Shown here: one piece after another, positions 30,503-41,310 of the stretch
Layout: the number at the start of each line of letters is the position of its first letter
Position numbering within the stretch: position 1 is the first letter of the stretch
DNA from: Trichobilharzia szidati
Lineage: Eukaryota; Platyhelminthes; Trematoda; Strigeidida; Schistosomatidae
Assembly: GCA_944472155.2 (NCBI GenBank)
Contig: OX235271.1
Coordinates: 28,032,977 to 28,096,976 of the forward strand
DNA length: 64,000 nt
Direction of reading: 5' to 3'
The notes under the pieces: generated by a model
The model's database searches: none
Told to the model about the DNA's origin: nothing
What the model saw: only the letters and a program-made list of their open reading frames with translations
Position numbers and translations under genes: made by a program

Positions 30503-31690
30503 TTAAACTTTCTCGCCACATGGTTTACTTTTTATTAGTTGGTAGATTTGGTCTATATTAACATGTTTGTTAACCGCGAATTCGTTTGAGTACCAGGCTT
30601 CTAGGAATTCCCTGACTGCACTTTTGGTGTTTCCTCTGTCTAAAATTTCGACATTATCCCAATCGAATTGATGACCATAATTGTCTATACGCATTGATAC
30701 TAAAGAATACATATCATGTCTTTTCACGGCTGATTTATGTTCTTGGATTCTGATTCGAAGGGGACGCCCACTTTGGCCGATGTAATGCTTGTTGCAGTTC
30801 ACGCAATTTAGTTTGTAAATGGTATTAATTTTAACCCCTTTTTCTGTTGGATCTTTTGGTTTGCATAATATCGAATTAAGCGATTTTACTGGTTTGTGTG
30901 CTATATCTATATCTAACGGTTTCAGTATTCTAGCTGTTATCTCAGAGATATTTTTTCTTATATATGGTAGAATGAATTTTCTTGTGTTCTTTGATGATGA
31001 TTTCTTGTTGGTGTTGTGACTCTATCTTAAACACTTGATGAAATTGTGAAGATATCCATTCTTTTTGAAGACCGTTTGTCGGTATTTTTCTTCCATTCTT
31101 TTCAACTCTGGAGTGCTACAATGTGTTTGAACTCTTTTAAACAATGTCTGCACACAGTTTCGTTTGTGAGTAATTGGATTATTGCTAGTATAGTTGAGTA
31201 TTTGATCTGTGTGCGTTGATTTTCTATATACTTGTGTTTCTAAATCTCCTGTGTTGGTTCTCCTGATTAAGACATCTAGAAATGGGATTTTGTTATCTAA
31301 TTCTTCTTCTCTAGTGAATTCGATGTCTTCAAATATGTTGTTTATTAATTTATGGGTATATTCTAAATCACTTCTCTTAATTATTACAAATGTGTCATCA
31401 ACGTAATTTATCCAGATTTTCGGTTTAATTATAGGTAGAGCTATTAATTCTAATCTTTGCATGATGGCTTCAGCTATTAATCCTGATATGGGCGATGATC
31501 CCATTGGTGTTCCTTTTATCTGTTTGTATATTTGAGTATCGAGTTGAACGTTTGTTGTAAGGCATAATTCTATGAATTCAGTCGGAGTTGAACATTGCGC
31601 TTTTATGTAGAGTATTTGTTGCACAGTTTCTGTTGCCAGTTTTGGACTAATTGAAGTATATAATGCTGTGACATCAGAGGACACCATTAT
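30503..31690 (-). pseudogene. PLE-2 RT and GIY-YIG endonuclease, frame-broken
   Basis: RT frame 31022-31687: SSDVTALYTSI (motif A), GTPMGSSPISG, WINYVDDTFVI (catalytic YVDD), KIPFLDVLIRRT, KKNGYLHNFIK. Then a break and the endonuclease frame 30503-30802: CNKHYIGQSGRPLRIRIQEH, SMRIDNYGHQFDWDNV, KHVNIDQIYQLIKSK. Between them (30803-31021) the linker is out of frame. Catalytic residues are present, so few changes separate it from an open frame, but the N-terminus is absent. Confidence 0.82.
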
Positions 31691-31758
31691 TTCATTGTGT
31701 TCTACTTGAATGCCTTTGACGCAATTCTATCACTCATGGAGAATTTGAATCAGTTCAC

Positions 31759-31814
31759 TTTACGCTAAAATTTGCGCTGATGGGGGATGTTGTCCAGAAG
31801 GATGACGAAAGCGC
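31759..31814 (+). ncRNA. Hammerhead ribozyme candidate, PLE-2 class (inverted 5' terminus)
   Basis: TTTA (31759-31762), CGC (31763-31765)/GCG (31774-31776), CTGATGG, GTTGTCC/GGATGAC stem II, GAAA (31807-31810), GCGC. Confidence 0.5.
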
Positions 31815-31884
31815 CACAACTAAACCAACCAGCTCAGAGAACAGTAATAATTACAAATCATCCACCTGAGCTAAAAATCTTCTG

Positions 31885-32200
31885 TATTATTTCAGTTTAT
31901 CGTTTTGTTGATGCTATTGAGCTGTAATCCATTATTATTATTATTACTATTTTTGTTATTGTTGATTCGATGTTATTCAAACAACATTAATGTTGTTCAC
32001 AGCACTAATTCAATCACTGTTATTTATGTATAACTTTAGAATCTAATGAAGAAGGAGTTATCGAAAAGAATATTCTTTGTTCAATAACCATTCTTTTGAA
32101 AAATCAAAATGTTGCTTAACTCTTGTGTGGAATTTGACAACATGGAATTTATCGCTGCAAAATAAAATCGATTCAGATGTCAGGTGGAAACTCAACTACC
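31885..32200 (+). repeat. PLE-1-type terminal sequences (inverted match to 9.13-9.56 kb)
   Basis: gagctgtaatccattattat and ttcttttgaaaaatcaaaat reappear reversed at 9.3-9.54 kb. Includes a hammerhead-like fold at 32039-32082 and, after it, antisense PLE-1-type UTR (about 32110-32190). Confidence 0.6.
32039..32082 (+). ncRNA. Hammerhead ribozyme candidate, GAAT/GTTC stem
   Basis: GAAT (32039-32042), CTAATGA (one change), 13-nt region, GAAA, AGAATATTCT hairpin, GTTC (32079-32082), closing with one G-U pair. Confidence 0.45.
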
Positions 32201-32319
32201 TCTCTTCTCGTTCGATAAAAATTCTCATCTTATCAAAGTCGCTATTTCCTGATGGGATTTTGCTTGACTGGTTGGAGCACGATATCCTTTAATGGTCTCG
32301 TCAGAGCACGTGCAGTCAG

Positions 32320-32560
32320 TTTTAATTCTCTTCTGCATATTTGCTGACTGGAAGTTTGTTGACTAGTTCGTTAGCAGAGTTCCTTGTTACTTGTCCATGC
32401 TGGCCGGTTATCCGATCTTGAGTATAAAGCTTGCAAAGGCACCTGTTTGGGGGTAGTATTCACTGTGCTGGAATTATCTTCATGAAGTATGCACCATGTC
32501 TCCAAACTGTACTGAATTATTGATTTGAGTACAATTAAATAATATAAAGCAAGCAATAAA
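32320..32560 (-). repeat. LINE-B fragment (degenerate)
   Basis: gctggccggttatccgatct and ttgagtataaagc near 32400-32425 correspond to the reverse of the LINE-B C-terminal region; short minus frame 32371-32556. Confidence 0.5.
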
Positions 32561-33025
32561 GGTTAATAAAGCAGGATTTAATGAATTCATCAAATTTCGG
32601 TAGAAATCGTCAGCTGAATACTCTACATACACGGATATATGCTTTTGAAATTACATTGGGAGATAAAGGACTGATAAGTAAACAAACTACATTGAATTAG
32701 TCATGCAGAAAGACAGGTGCGAATGTTTTTCCAGGTCATGTTCAATTAGATAAGGGGAGAGAGAGTATGGGAGATCAAAATTAAGATAAATTGCGTTACG
32801 CTTCAATTACATCACTTAGATAAACAATCAGACATTAGAGAATTTAACAAGAATTGCAACTAGAGAGACGTCAATAGTAATAGTTATAATAACAATAATA
32901 ATAGTGTTGAAGTGAGTTAAGATAATGCTACTGATAAAGGATAGTTTTAAATGAATCAAGAATAATAATGAGAATAATAATAATAAAAATAATAATCATA
33001 ATAAGAGGTAGAATAATAAGTAAAA
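32561..33025. other. AT-rich stretch with AAT/ATA microsatellites
   Basis: AT-rich with AAT- and ATA-type repeats at 32890-33010; no gene seen. Confidence 0.5.
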
Positions 33026-33029
33026 CGTA

Positions 33030-33790
33030 TTACCATGGTAGATTCAGAGTCACGACCATCTCCTTTTGTACACAGAGACATGGTTTACAAACTCGAATTG
33101 CACAAGCCTCTGCAATTGTAAGCATCTTCTTGTTTCTTTGTCTGCTGACAATGGTGAGTGACTTGACTGCGTCGATTTCATGCCCGTAATCCACAAGATG
33201 CTTTGTTATTGAGGATTTTGGCACTTTGCACGCAGCTGTTTTCAACCATTTTGGCAAATGCTCCATCATGCAAGTAGACAATCTCCTTTCCGTACGACCT
33301 ATGTATTTGGTCCCACAAACACACTCAAATTGATATACGCAGTTTGAAGTGTCGAGGATTGGCGACTGGTCTTTCCCAGATTGTTGAAGCACTCGCTTAA
33401 TGGTGTTAAGGAAAACAAGTTTTGCAGCATAATAAGTTCTCTTGATGGCTTTGTTGAGTCTTCGTTTGACTATTTCTTGTACATTGTCTCCTTTGAATGG
33501 CAAACTGATATAGACACATTTCTTTGGAACTGTTTGGATAGTTTTCCAGAGACTAATTTCTTTGGAGTATTTATTAATGAACTTCTCAGGATATCCATTC
33601 TTCGATAAAATCACCTTCAAAGCTTATATTTCATGCTCAGCTGTACTGTCAGAATAAATTTTCCGTGTTCTGTTGAACAATGTTCTGACTAAGTTCTTTT
33701 TATAGGATGTATTTTCTTGTTCTGATAGGAGTAGATTTTCACGTTGATTTCGAAGGGTCTGTCTTGGTTTTTTCCATCCCATCCTGATCT
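33030..33790 (-). pseudogene. PLE linker and GIY-YIG endonuclease (separate lineage)
   Basis: An open 196-residue frame (33030-33620): KNGYPEKFINKYSK, ISLPFKGDNVQEIVKRRLNK, then NCVYQFECVCGTKYIGRTERR and MEHLPKWLKTAACKVPKSS, KHLVDYGHEIDAVK, ending CLCVQKEMVVTLNLPW. The GIY-YIG core is complete and undamaged. Upstream 33621-33790 carries more linker in other frames (RTLFNRTRKIYSD). The RT is missing. The gap in relatedness to PLE-1 and PLE-2 suggests a third lineage, near that at 45.9-46.5 kb. Confidence 0.8.
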
Positions 33791-34089
33791 CACTGCCAGT
33801 AACTGTCAGCTAAATAACGTCATGCGCTAATCTGACGGGTTATGATCTAGAAGATGCAATTTCAACAGGAATCAAACGTCCGAGTCCAGTAAGATAAACC
33901 AGAAGGAAATTCAGAATATCCCCTATAAATGATAAAAATATTTACTACTAACAAGACTGAAACTTTAATACCACTTTTTCATGTCTTCTGAATCACTCAT
34001 GCACGACATTACGTAATCTCTGTCTCTAAATGTCTTGTTGCATTTTATATCTTCCAGTGTTAGTTTGTAGGGATCGGATTTGTAACAGA
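33791..34089. other. No feature recognised
   Basis: Unassigned; may include PLE remains near 33800. Confidence 0.4.
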
Positions 34090-34262
34090 TTTGACCACAG
34101 ATTGGTAACAGTTTGAGAACCACGAGAGAGTAAGTGGTACTAGACAGCTGTTTCGTCCTATTTTGGGATTTATTGGCAAGGCGCAGCCACCGGGATTCAA
34201 ATTCAGCACTTAATAGTTGGGCTAAAATCACAATTGGTAGGAGTTGGAATTCGTGGGCCATT
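34090..34262 (-). repeat. SINE-2 copy, minus strand
   Basis: Plus strand reads gagaaccacgagagagtaag, agacagctgtttcgtcctat and ccaccgggattcaaattc: reversed SINE-2 with its GGACGAAACAGCTGT block. Forms an inverted pair with 34266-34450. Confidence 0.65.
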
Positions 34263-34265
34263 CAG

Positions 34266-34450
34266 TTGTGTCCCAGTGACTGAATGGTCTACGAGCTTGC
34301 CTTAAAACCGGAAGGTCTTGGGATCATATCCTGGCGGTGGATGTGCACTACTGAACAGTCGCAGGCGCTAGAACGAAACGGTTTTCCAGTACTCCAGTGC
34401 TGGTTTTCAGTGATTTTCTGTCTGGTATCAGTCCGTGGGTGAATTTGAAG
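34266..34450 (+). repeat. SINE-2 copy, plus strand
   Basis: gtcccagtgactgaatggtc (A-box side), aaggtcttgggatcatatcc (B-box side) and gaacgaaacggttttccagt, with a damaged hammerhead region. Confidence 0.65.
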
Positions 34451-34689
34451 CATCTTTACTACATATTATGTGGCAAACAGTTGGTTCTGTGTCACCATTG
34501 GCAGACGCATAGATTGATGAAGAGAATAAAAGGCAATCTAGCGGTGAAAAAATTTCTTAATCGAGGAAATCCTCTTCAGAGAATGTATGAACAATCATAT
34601 TCTTATTCACCGAAACACTATTATTGTTATTATTATTGTTCAGTAGTAGGGGTTTACTCAGGATTATTTTCTAACGTTAAATGTGAAAT
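34451..34689. other. No feature recognised
   Basis: Small plus frame 34397-34720 spans a SINE and has no domain. Confidence 0.4.
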
Positions 34690-34930
34690 TGTTCCAGTAG
34701 TCAAGATCACAATGAAATAAAGAGTAAGAGCTTTGATAAGGTGAGAATTTTTAGCGAACGAGAATGGAGGTTGTTGAGTTTCCACTTGGGAAGTGTGTAG
34801 AGGGAGAGGAAATGTACAGAAGGAATGTGTTTGTATGATAACATAGCGAGTTAATTGCTCAGGACTAAAGGCCAACTATCATGGAAGAGATTAATACCAT
34901 GGTACATTAGGAGATGGGGCAAACATTTTT
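34690..34930 (-). repeat. PLE 3' UTR fragment
   Basis: Reverse of 34735-34780 (acctccattctcgttcgcta and aaaattctcaccttatcaaa) is close to 32195-32245. The right end attaataccatggtacatt fits the codons of a PLE stop region. Confidence 0.45.
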
Positions 34931-35029
34931 TGTATAAAAAGTGAGGATCTATATTCGCGAATAGCAATTTAAATACAATACAAGAAATTTTACCAATCTA
35001 GTGTTAGTGACAAGTCTGTTAACAAAGGT

Positions 35030-35560
35030 CAAACAAAATCTATTCGCAGCGCTATTCTGGCGCATCTTGTGGAAACAGAACACAAAATTGACGTTAATCA
35101 TGCTTTCAGGGTCATTTACGGCATACCTACGAATCTCAATTTCGCTTTAAGAGTTCGACTTCTAAATATTGCTGAGGCTGTGGGGATTCATATTAACAAG
35201 CCTAATTTATGCACCCAAAAGAAATTAGTTCAGTCATTATCATTACCTTGGCCATCCAGGTTTGAATAATCCAGAATTTCTGTGAAATTTCCCTTATTTT
35301 AGTTGATATTCTATTCGCTGTTATATCTTTATTATTATTATAATTTAATCATCTTTAATGAACTGCAATAGCATTGATCTTACTTTACAAATCGATATTA
35401 TTTAAAAAACGCTGATATTGTTATTAACTACTAATTTAAAATATTTTGTGTATATAAACATATATATAATTGTAGAGCCGGAAGAGGAATTTATCGAAAA
35501 GTATATTCTTTGCTCGATTATTTTGTGTTTTATAGAATTCTTAGTTACTCTCAGCATGTG
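35030..35560 (+). pseudogene. PLE C-terminus with 3' UTR and hammerhead-like end
   Basis: RSAILAHLVETEHKIDVNHAF, RVIYGIPTNLNFALRVRLLNI, AEAVGIHINKPNLCTQKK, LVQSLSLPWPSRFE to a stop at 35269: the last third of a GIY-YIG PLE protein. The 3' UTR leads to a hammerhead-like fold at 35475-35515. The RT and the YIG motif are missing. Confidence 0.72.
35475..35515 (+). ncRNA. Hammerhead ribozyme candidate, GAGC/GCTC stem
   Basis: GAGC (35475-35478), CGGAAGA (one change from CTGANGA), short region, GAAA, AGTATATTCTT hairpin, T, then GCTC (35512-35515). The closing stem differs from PLE-1 by paired changes on both strands. Confidence 0.5.
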
Positions 35561-35689
35561 AAATTGAAATGATAGTTAACTAAGAAAATTCATACAATAA
35601 TCAAAGGGTAGGGATAAATGAATTATGTAACGCATAATTTGGGGAAAATGTAGCGTGACTAAAATACAAGTGGGTGTTCGAGACGATTA

Positions 35690-35900
35690 CGTGATGCGTT
35701 TTATTTAAGCACATCTTGTAGACAGTGAACTTGAAGCATTTGAGGTCATTTGTTTCATTCCAACTCATATTAATTTTGCTAATTGATTTCACCTTCTACA
35801 TACAGCTGAAGCCATTGGAATTCAACTGAAAGAGTCATACCGATGTGTTCAGAAGAAATTCGTTCAGACACCTTTCCTTATCTTGGCCATCGTTACATAA
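35690..35900 (+). pseudogene. PLE C-terminal relic
   Basis: catttgaggtcatttgtttc, gctgaagccattggaattca and gtgttcagaagaaattcgtt parallel the preceding fragment's codons, with several stops. Confidence 0.5.
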
Positions 35901-35954
35901 ATGTAAGATCCTGATATTTCCACCTTTCCATGTATTGGTTTTGTAGTGATTTTT

Positions 35955-36260
35955 TGTTTGACTGGTTGGAGGATTTCATCATGAGCTGATGCCAGTTAGA
36001 GTACCATTGGAAAACCCACCAGGGAGTATTGGACAGCCAGCTGTTTCGTCAACCTAGTTTGAGACTCTTTATCAGTACGCATCCACCAACGGGGTTCGAA
36101 ACCAGCACCTTCTGGTTACAAGGCTAGCGAGCTCGTAAACCATTAAGCCACTGGCACCCAATTCAATGGCCAGCCCATGAATTCCAACTTCTGTCAATTC
36201 ACAATATAGCCCGACCACTAAGCAATGTCTTCGATGAGTAACTGTCCTCACCTTTGATCT
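35955..36260 (-). repeat. SINE-2 copy, nearly full length
   Basis: Plus strand: ggaggatttcatcatgagct, ccagctgtttcgtcaaccta, atcagtacgcatccacc, ggggttcgaaaccagcac, accattaagccactggcac. Reversed, this gives tRNA-like head, hammerhead-like region (with a small insertion in its stem I side) and the 3' end. Confidence 0.72.
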
Positions 36261-36286
36261 GCTGCACCGTACTGGTCACGGCTTCC

Positions 36287-36289
<3 letters not shown>

Positions 36290-36318
<29 letters not shown>
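36290..36318. repeat. AT dinucleotide microsatellite
   Basis: Uninterrupted AT repeats. Confidence 0.9.
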
Positions 36319-36489
36319 TACATTAGACAACAACAATCAGTTTCCTTGTGCGTGTTAAAGTGTGACAATGAGTGGAAATACTAAAGTGCGATAATATTGA
36401 TGTATAGGATTATGAGTGACAAACAGATTAGATATATGAATGAATAACTAAATAAATAGAGGTCAACCTAAGGGTCAGTAGACATGTGT

Positions 36490-36774
36490 AAAATAGATGA
36501 TCAGAAAATAAAGTACATTCGGAAGCGTGAATACGTGAATATAATATGATGGCGACACAGGATGAGTGAAATGCTGTCAAAATAGTGGACTAGATAAAAT
36601 TTTAGAATACGACAACATAAAATGAAACAAAAATGGAACACGGAATAAAGAAGGATATATGCGAATTGCATAGTAAAATCAAGACCATGGTAACAAGAAA
36701 GGTCGTACAAGCTGTTTTTGTACACCAAGTTCTGGTTTAAGGAAATATTAATTATTAAATTCAATTTTACATTT
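36490..36774 (-). repeat. PLE C-terminal end and 3' UTR
   Basis: Minus strand: NQNLVYKNSLYDLSCYHGL corresponds to the (Q/Y)K-x-x-V-x-x-L-x-L-P-W ending of PLE proteins with changes, followed by an AT-rich UTR. Confidence 0.5.
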
Positions 36775-37016
36775 TCCCGTCGATTGATTGGACTGAAGTG
36801 CTTGGTCTCAGGGTGACATGTTGGCTTCTTGTTCAGATGCTTAGATGATGTTTCGGCATGTAATCACAAGTTGATTGGTGGATGGTGACTAGCAGTGGAA
36901 TACAGGATGCGCATTTCGTTTGAAACTATGGGCACTTAGTCCGAGACTTGGGAACATCATTACTCACTGCGGAATGCAACGACATCCAGTGGATGAGTCC
37001 TAAAATGGACGGCTAA
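36775..37016. repeat. SINE-1 (Sm-alpha-like) fragments in both orientations
   Basis: ggtggatggtgactagcagt (36882-36901) and ggatgcgcatttcg are the reversed SINE-1 3' end with GAAA intact on the minus strand; 36940-37005 (gggaacatcattactcac, acatccagtggatgagtcc) is plus-strand SINE-1, cut within its hammerhead by Gypsy sequence. Same arrangement as 52.9-53.4 kb. Confidence 0.6.
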
Positions 37017-37024
37017 AGACCGCC

Positions 37025-39293
37025 GTGATTACGCCGTTTGGCCCATTCGAATTTCTTCGAATGCCTTTCGGTCTTCGGAACGCTGCCCAAACTTTCCAGC
37101 GATTTATCCATCATGTTTTGCGTGGTCTCGATTTCGCCTTTCCCTATCTGGATGATATTTTGGTAGCTAGTCCAGATGAGGCAACACATCGACTTCACTT
37201 GCAGGCTGTTTTCCAAAAGCTTACAACACACTCCCTCACACTCAGCTTAGCAAAGTGTGGGATAGGGGTCACTTCTTTGAATTTCTTGGGACACAGGATA
37301 GATGAGGATGGGATCTATCCGTTATCTGAACGGGTAGAGACTATCCAAAACTTCCCTCTACCCACATATCTCAAAGCATTACGCACCTTCCTTGGAACGG
37401 CTAGCTACTACCGGCGCTTTATTCCCCAATGCGCCCACATCTTGACCCCCTTGACTGATATGCTTAAGGGGAAATGTAAGTCCATCGTGTTCACTGAGGA
37501 AGCCTTGACAGCTTTTGCAACTATCAAGAAGGCTATTGCTGATGCCACAATGTTAGTCCACCTGGATGTCCAGCTACCGCTCAGCATTTCCGTTGATGCC
37601 TCTAACACTGCGATTGGAGCTGTCCTTCAACAGCGTGTGTTCAATGCTTGGTCACCTATTGCTTTCTTTTCTCATAAACTTACTGCATGCGAATCTAGGT
37701 ACAGCACTTTCGGTAGAGAACTTCTCACTGTTTATGCCACTGTCAAGCCCTTTCGCCACTTCGTGGAAGGCCGACAATTCACAGTATTTACCCCTGACGA
37801 ACGCCCTGCACACTACTACAGATAGATATTCTCCACGTGAATTGCGTCACTTGGACTATATCTCACAATTCACTTCGGACATTCGACATATTTCAGGGGT
37901 TGATAATGCTGTGGCGGACGCCTTGTCTACGATATGTACCATGTCGGCGCCACCAACCATTGACCTGAAACAAATGGCACAACGTCAGCTTACAGAGTTA
38001 AATCTCGATAAGCTCTCGTTAAATACCTCCTTGCATATCAAGCGTATACCGCTTGTTAATAGCGAGGGTACCATCCTCTGCGATCTGTCCACCGGCACCC
38101 CGAGACCCATCGTTCCACTTTCATTGCGCCGTACAGTATTCGATAGCCTCGACAACCTTTCCCACCCAGGTATCCGGGCAACGGAAAAACTAGTGTCAGC
38201 TAGATTCGTCTGGCCTGGTATAAATCGCGACGTGCGTATCTGGGCACGTGCCTGTGTGCCGTGTCAAGGAGCTAAAGTCTACAAACACAACACCACTCCA
38301 GTGGGTTCCTTCGCCACACCTGATGCTCGCCCTAGTCACGTACATCTAGATATAGTGGGTCCCATACCACCATAAAATGGCCACTCTTACTAGTTGACAT
38401 GTGTTGACCGGTTCACTCGTTGGCCAGAAGCTATCCTCATAGCCGACACGACCACGGAAACCATTTGCCGAGTGTTCATGGAACGCTGGGTAGCTCAATT
38501 CGGATGCCCATCTACGGTGACTACAGACCGTGGACATCAGTTTGAATCAACCCACTTCAAGAAGCTCTTAGAGCTGCTGGGGTGCAAACGCATCTGAGCA
38601 ACCGCATACCACCCAGCAGCAAATGGAATTGTAGAGCGTTTTCACTGCCAACTGAAAGCTTCGTTAATGGCTACCGAGAATACTAAGTGGACCGAGTCTC
38701 TCCCCCTAGTTTTACTTAGGATCCGTTCCACGCTCAAAGCTGATTTACAGTGCACCTCCGCAGAGTTGGTGTTTGGTACCACCCTCCGTCTACCGGGTGA
38801 AATTATCTCATCTGAAAGTGGTGAGCCAAGTGTTACGGATGTACACTGTTATGCTCAGAACCTCAAGCGCCTTATGCAGCGCCTGCAACCAACTCCCACA
38901 CGCACACAAAACAAGAGAGTGCAAGTAGACGCTAGGCTCAATGACTGTACACACGTTTTTGTGCGTTGCGACGCCGTTCGTAGACCGTTACAATCCCCTT
39001 ATGATGGACCATTCAAGGTCGTTAGTAGGAAAGAAAAATTTTTTGTTATTGATCGATTTGGCCGTCAAGACACCGTCAGTGTCGACAGGCTTAAGGCGGC
39101 CTACATGGAGGACTCTTCACCCTCCACGCCTACACCACCAGCAACTACCTCTACATCCACATACCAGCCAGGTTCTGTGGTTGAAAATCCTACTAAACCT
39201 AGCAGTTCTCCGGATATAACAAGTAAAGCACCAGTTACACGCGCAGGTCGGCGTGTGCACTGGCCTAAGCGATACTGTGAATTTGTTAACTAA
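37025..39293 (+). pseudogene. Gypsy pol: RT, RNase H and integrase, with one frameshift and several stops
   Basis: RT from its palm onward: FGPFEFLRMPFGLRNAAQTF and YLDD (near 37145-37156); the fingers and protease are missing. RNase H: LSISVDASNTAIGAVLQQ. The first frame ends at 37825; coding continues in another frame (LHTTTDRYSPRELRHLDYIS) after a small deletion near 37800. Integrase: zinc region LSHPGIRATEKL with CVPCQ, one His replaced by Asp; catalytic core D (CVDRFTRW), D (TTDRGHQF) and E (ANGIVERFH) all present. In-frame stops at 38373-38375, about 38388-38390 and 38595-38597. The C-terminal GPF-like DGPFKVVSRKEKFFVI follows. No env-like frame was seen. Inactive. Confidence 0.85.
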
Positions 39294-40543
39294 ACACTTT
39301 TACGTACAAGAGTAGTTCATACCCTCATGTCTTTTCGCAGGTTACATTCATTTTTCATGGTATTTACCCTTTTGGTTTAGTTTGTGGGCAGTAGCCACTT
39401 TTCCAGTTACTAACCCTGTTAGATTTCTTTCTCTTTACAGAGTGTTCTAACATTTTATTTTTGGGCGTTGCACTCGAACCGCTAGCTAGACCAGTCAACT
39501 TTAATGTCGTATAATGGCTCCCAACACTTATGGAATTGGAGCAGAACAAAATATATATAAATAAAATAGATAAAAAATATCAAAAAAAGCAGAGAGAATT
39601 CATTGTTGCTTTACTCAATCTAAACTGTCAGACTTTTTCCTGTTCATTACTGTAGCAATTTGTCACTCTAGTGTGGTTAAATTCTTTTTTGCAAGCTTTG
39701 ACTGTAAACATTTTTCACCATGTTCTTTTTTTTCGGCTCGCCATTTGCTTTTACCTAAATGTAAATGTCTATTCTCTCCCAGCTATTTTTCCTTTACCAC
39801 ATGCCCTGTAACCCACATTCATTACCATGTTGTCGAAACTTGCATTTATTTTAATTCAACCTGGAGTAGCTTTGATATTTTCCCCACATTTCTGCGCTTC
39901 CGAGGCCCCAGTTTTTGCGACATATGTATATATTTTTAAAAAACCGACTTTGCGAATTTCTACATCACTTTCCATTTTTCTTTTCTTTCGCTTTGTTCCT
40001 CTCCTACGCTGATATATTTATTGTCCTCAGTGTTGATGGATGCTCGCTGATGAAGTGGAATTGTGAAGCATTGGGTTAAGACGAAACTTAGACCTAATGA
40101 GTCACACTCCTATCTCAGCCTGAGCACAGGGGTGATACATCAACCCCCAACACAATCAGTGTGTGGTTCGTAGCTCATATTTATACAGAGTTCAAAACAT
40201 GTAAATATGTAATAAAAAAACATTAAAAAAACAATTATAAAAAAATATATAACATAAAAAAATTATAACAAAAAAATTAATAACTTGAAACTCTGTCCAA
40301 CCACACTAAGATAACCAGCGTCTTTTCTTTCATATTCCGATTTACTTCATACATCATGTACATACCATTCATCCTTCTCCTTAACCTTTTTTTCGTTTCG
40401 CTCTCTTTTTAAAATAAATTTTCTTTTTCTTTCTCCATTTCTTTTCCTTCCTTTTATTGTGCGAATCTCCTACTGCATACCTCTTATGTTCTTGGATCGA
40501 AGGTTGTTGGTTTCCCCACCAACCTTCTAAGGGGGGGATAACC
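39294..40543 (+). other. Gypsy 3' untranslated region with polypurine tract
   Basis: AT-rich, no coding frame; ends with the polypurine run at 40528-40540, which primes plus-strand DNA in LTR elements. Minus frame 39364-39549 is spurious. Confidence 0.6.
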
Positions 40544-40935
40544 TGTAGTGTACACTGAACTTTTGTTTTAACTCACTCATCCAAGTTTTGGCGCTACTCC
40601 ACTTCGCTTGCTGCACTTCGCTTCTTGTACATTTTGGCACTTGTACGCTTTCTCCCTCGCTGTACTCTCACACAAGCATACTCCTCGTGTTCCCTACTCT
40701 TACGGGTACAGATAAGTGGTAAACCTGTTTTTAGATTATTAAATTCTAATAACATTCGTTATAAATATACGTTTGGTTACAGGCAAGTAGCGAGTCCTTT
40801 TTATTTCTGCTTTTTACTCGTTCCTCAGTACTTGCAGGATAGGCAGAGTACTGATTAAGACCTAGGCAAAAGAAGTTAGTCTTTTTGTAAGTGTGACAGG
40901 CAAACTCACCTGAGGATAAAAATCTGGCACTTACA
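40544..40935 (+). repeat. Gypsy LTR
   Basis: About 392 bp starting TGTAGTGTACACTG and ending CACTTACA, the usual TG...CA. Preceded by a polypurine tract and followed by a tRNA-like primer site. No second LTR is in the window, so the ends are inferred from these landmarks. Confidence 0.7.
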
Positions 40936-40937
40936 AG

Positions 40938-40955
40938 TGGTGAGCCCGTGTTTTC
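40938..40955 (+). promoter_or_regulatory. Candidate primer-binding site
   Basis: tggtgagcccgtg starts two bases after the LTR. TGG is the complement of the CCA end of tRNA. Elements of the CsRn1 branch are thought to use tRNA-Trp; the match is partial, so the tRNA is not assigned. Confidence 0.5.
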
Positions 40956-41108
40956 ACCGTTTGCCTCCATAGTAGCTTAACGTGTTAATAGTTCTTTTTC
41001 ATATTGACAATTTGTTTATTTTTCACGTAGAGTTATAAGATTTTACTCGCCTTGTTTTTACTTATATTTTTTGCTATCACTCTGTTAATATGCCACCTTT
41101 TCCGCGGG

Positions 41109-41310
41109 ATGGCCGACAACAGTTCCCCTTCGCAGATGGCTATCACCTTGCAACTCCCAGCATTCTGGATCCATAGTCCTGTTGCATGGTTCGGCCACAT
41201 AGAAGCTATGTTTGCCCTCAGACACATACACTCACAAGAGACAAAAGCAAACCTGGTACTCGTGAGTCTTCCGGAGAATGTTATGGAAGAGGTGTCTGAC
41301 GTAATGATAT
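41109..41310 (+). pseudogene. Gypsy gag N-terminal fragment
   Basis: Starts MADNSSPSQMAITLQL at 41109, then PAFWIHSPVAWFGHIEAMFAL and LVLVSLPENVMEEVSDV: the typical start of Gag in this branch (LPPFW-x-x-x-P-x-x-WF-x-x-x-E-x-x-F). Gag forms the particle that packages element RNA. It is cut after about 67 residues where PLE terminal sequence begins. The upstream Met at 41052 is not needed. Confidence 0.7.

Larger units (their letters stand above)
30305..31875 (-). mobile_element. PLE-2 copy 2 with inverted termini
   Basis: Minus-strand body 30440-31690; about 140 bp of its 3' terminus (30312-30450) returns inverted at 31725-31860. The outermost sequence at the 5' side (tcatccacctgagc, 31858-31871) is the same outer end seen at 18.2 and 49.57 kb. 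Longest RT frame of the family. Confidence 0.82.
37017..41310 (+). mobile_element. Gypsy-class LTR retrotransposon: pol, LTR, then gag start
   Basis: pol remains (37025-39293), 3' untranslated region, a polypurine tract (aagggggggataa, 40528-40540), one LTR (40544-40935), a candidate primer-binding site and the first part of gag (41109-41310). No LTR lies to the left: pol starts abruptly inside RT next to a SINE-1 fragment. The order pol-LTR-gag implies a tandem of two copies sharing an LTR, later truncated on both sides. RT style is CsRn1/Kabuki-like, the branch including schistosome Boudicca; this is from memory. Confidence 0.8.

Noticed and set aside
37025..41310. An envelope gene in the Gypsy element
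   Set aside because: After integrase only untranslated AT-rich sequence, polypurine tract and LTR follow; no signal peptide or membrane protein frame was seen.
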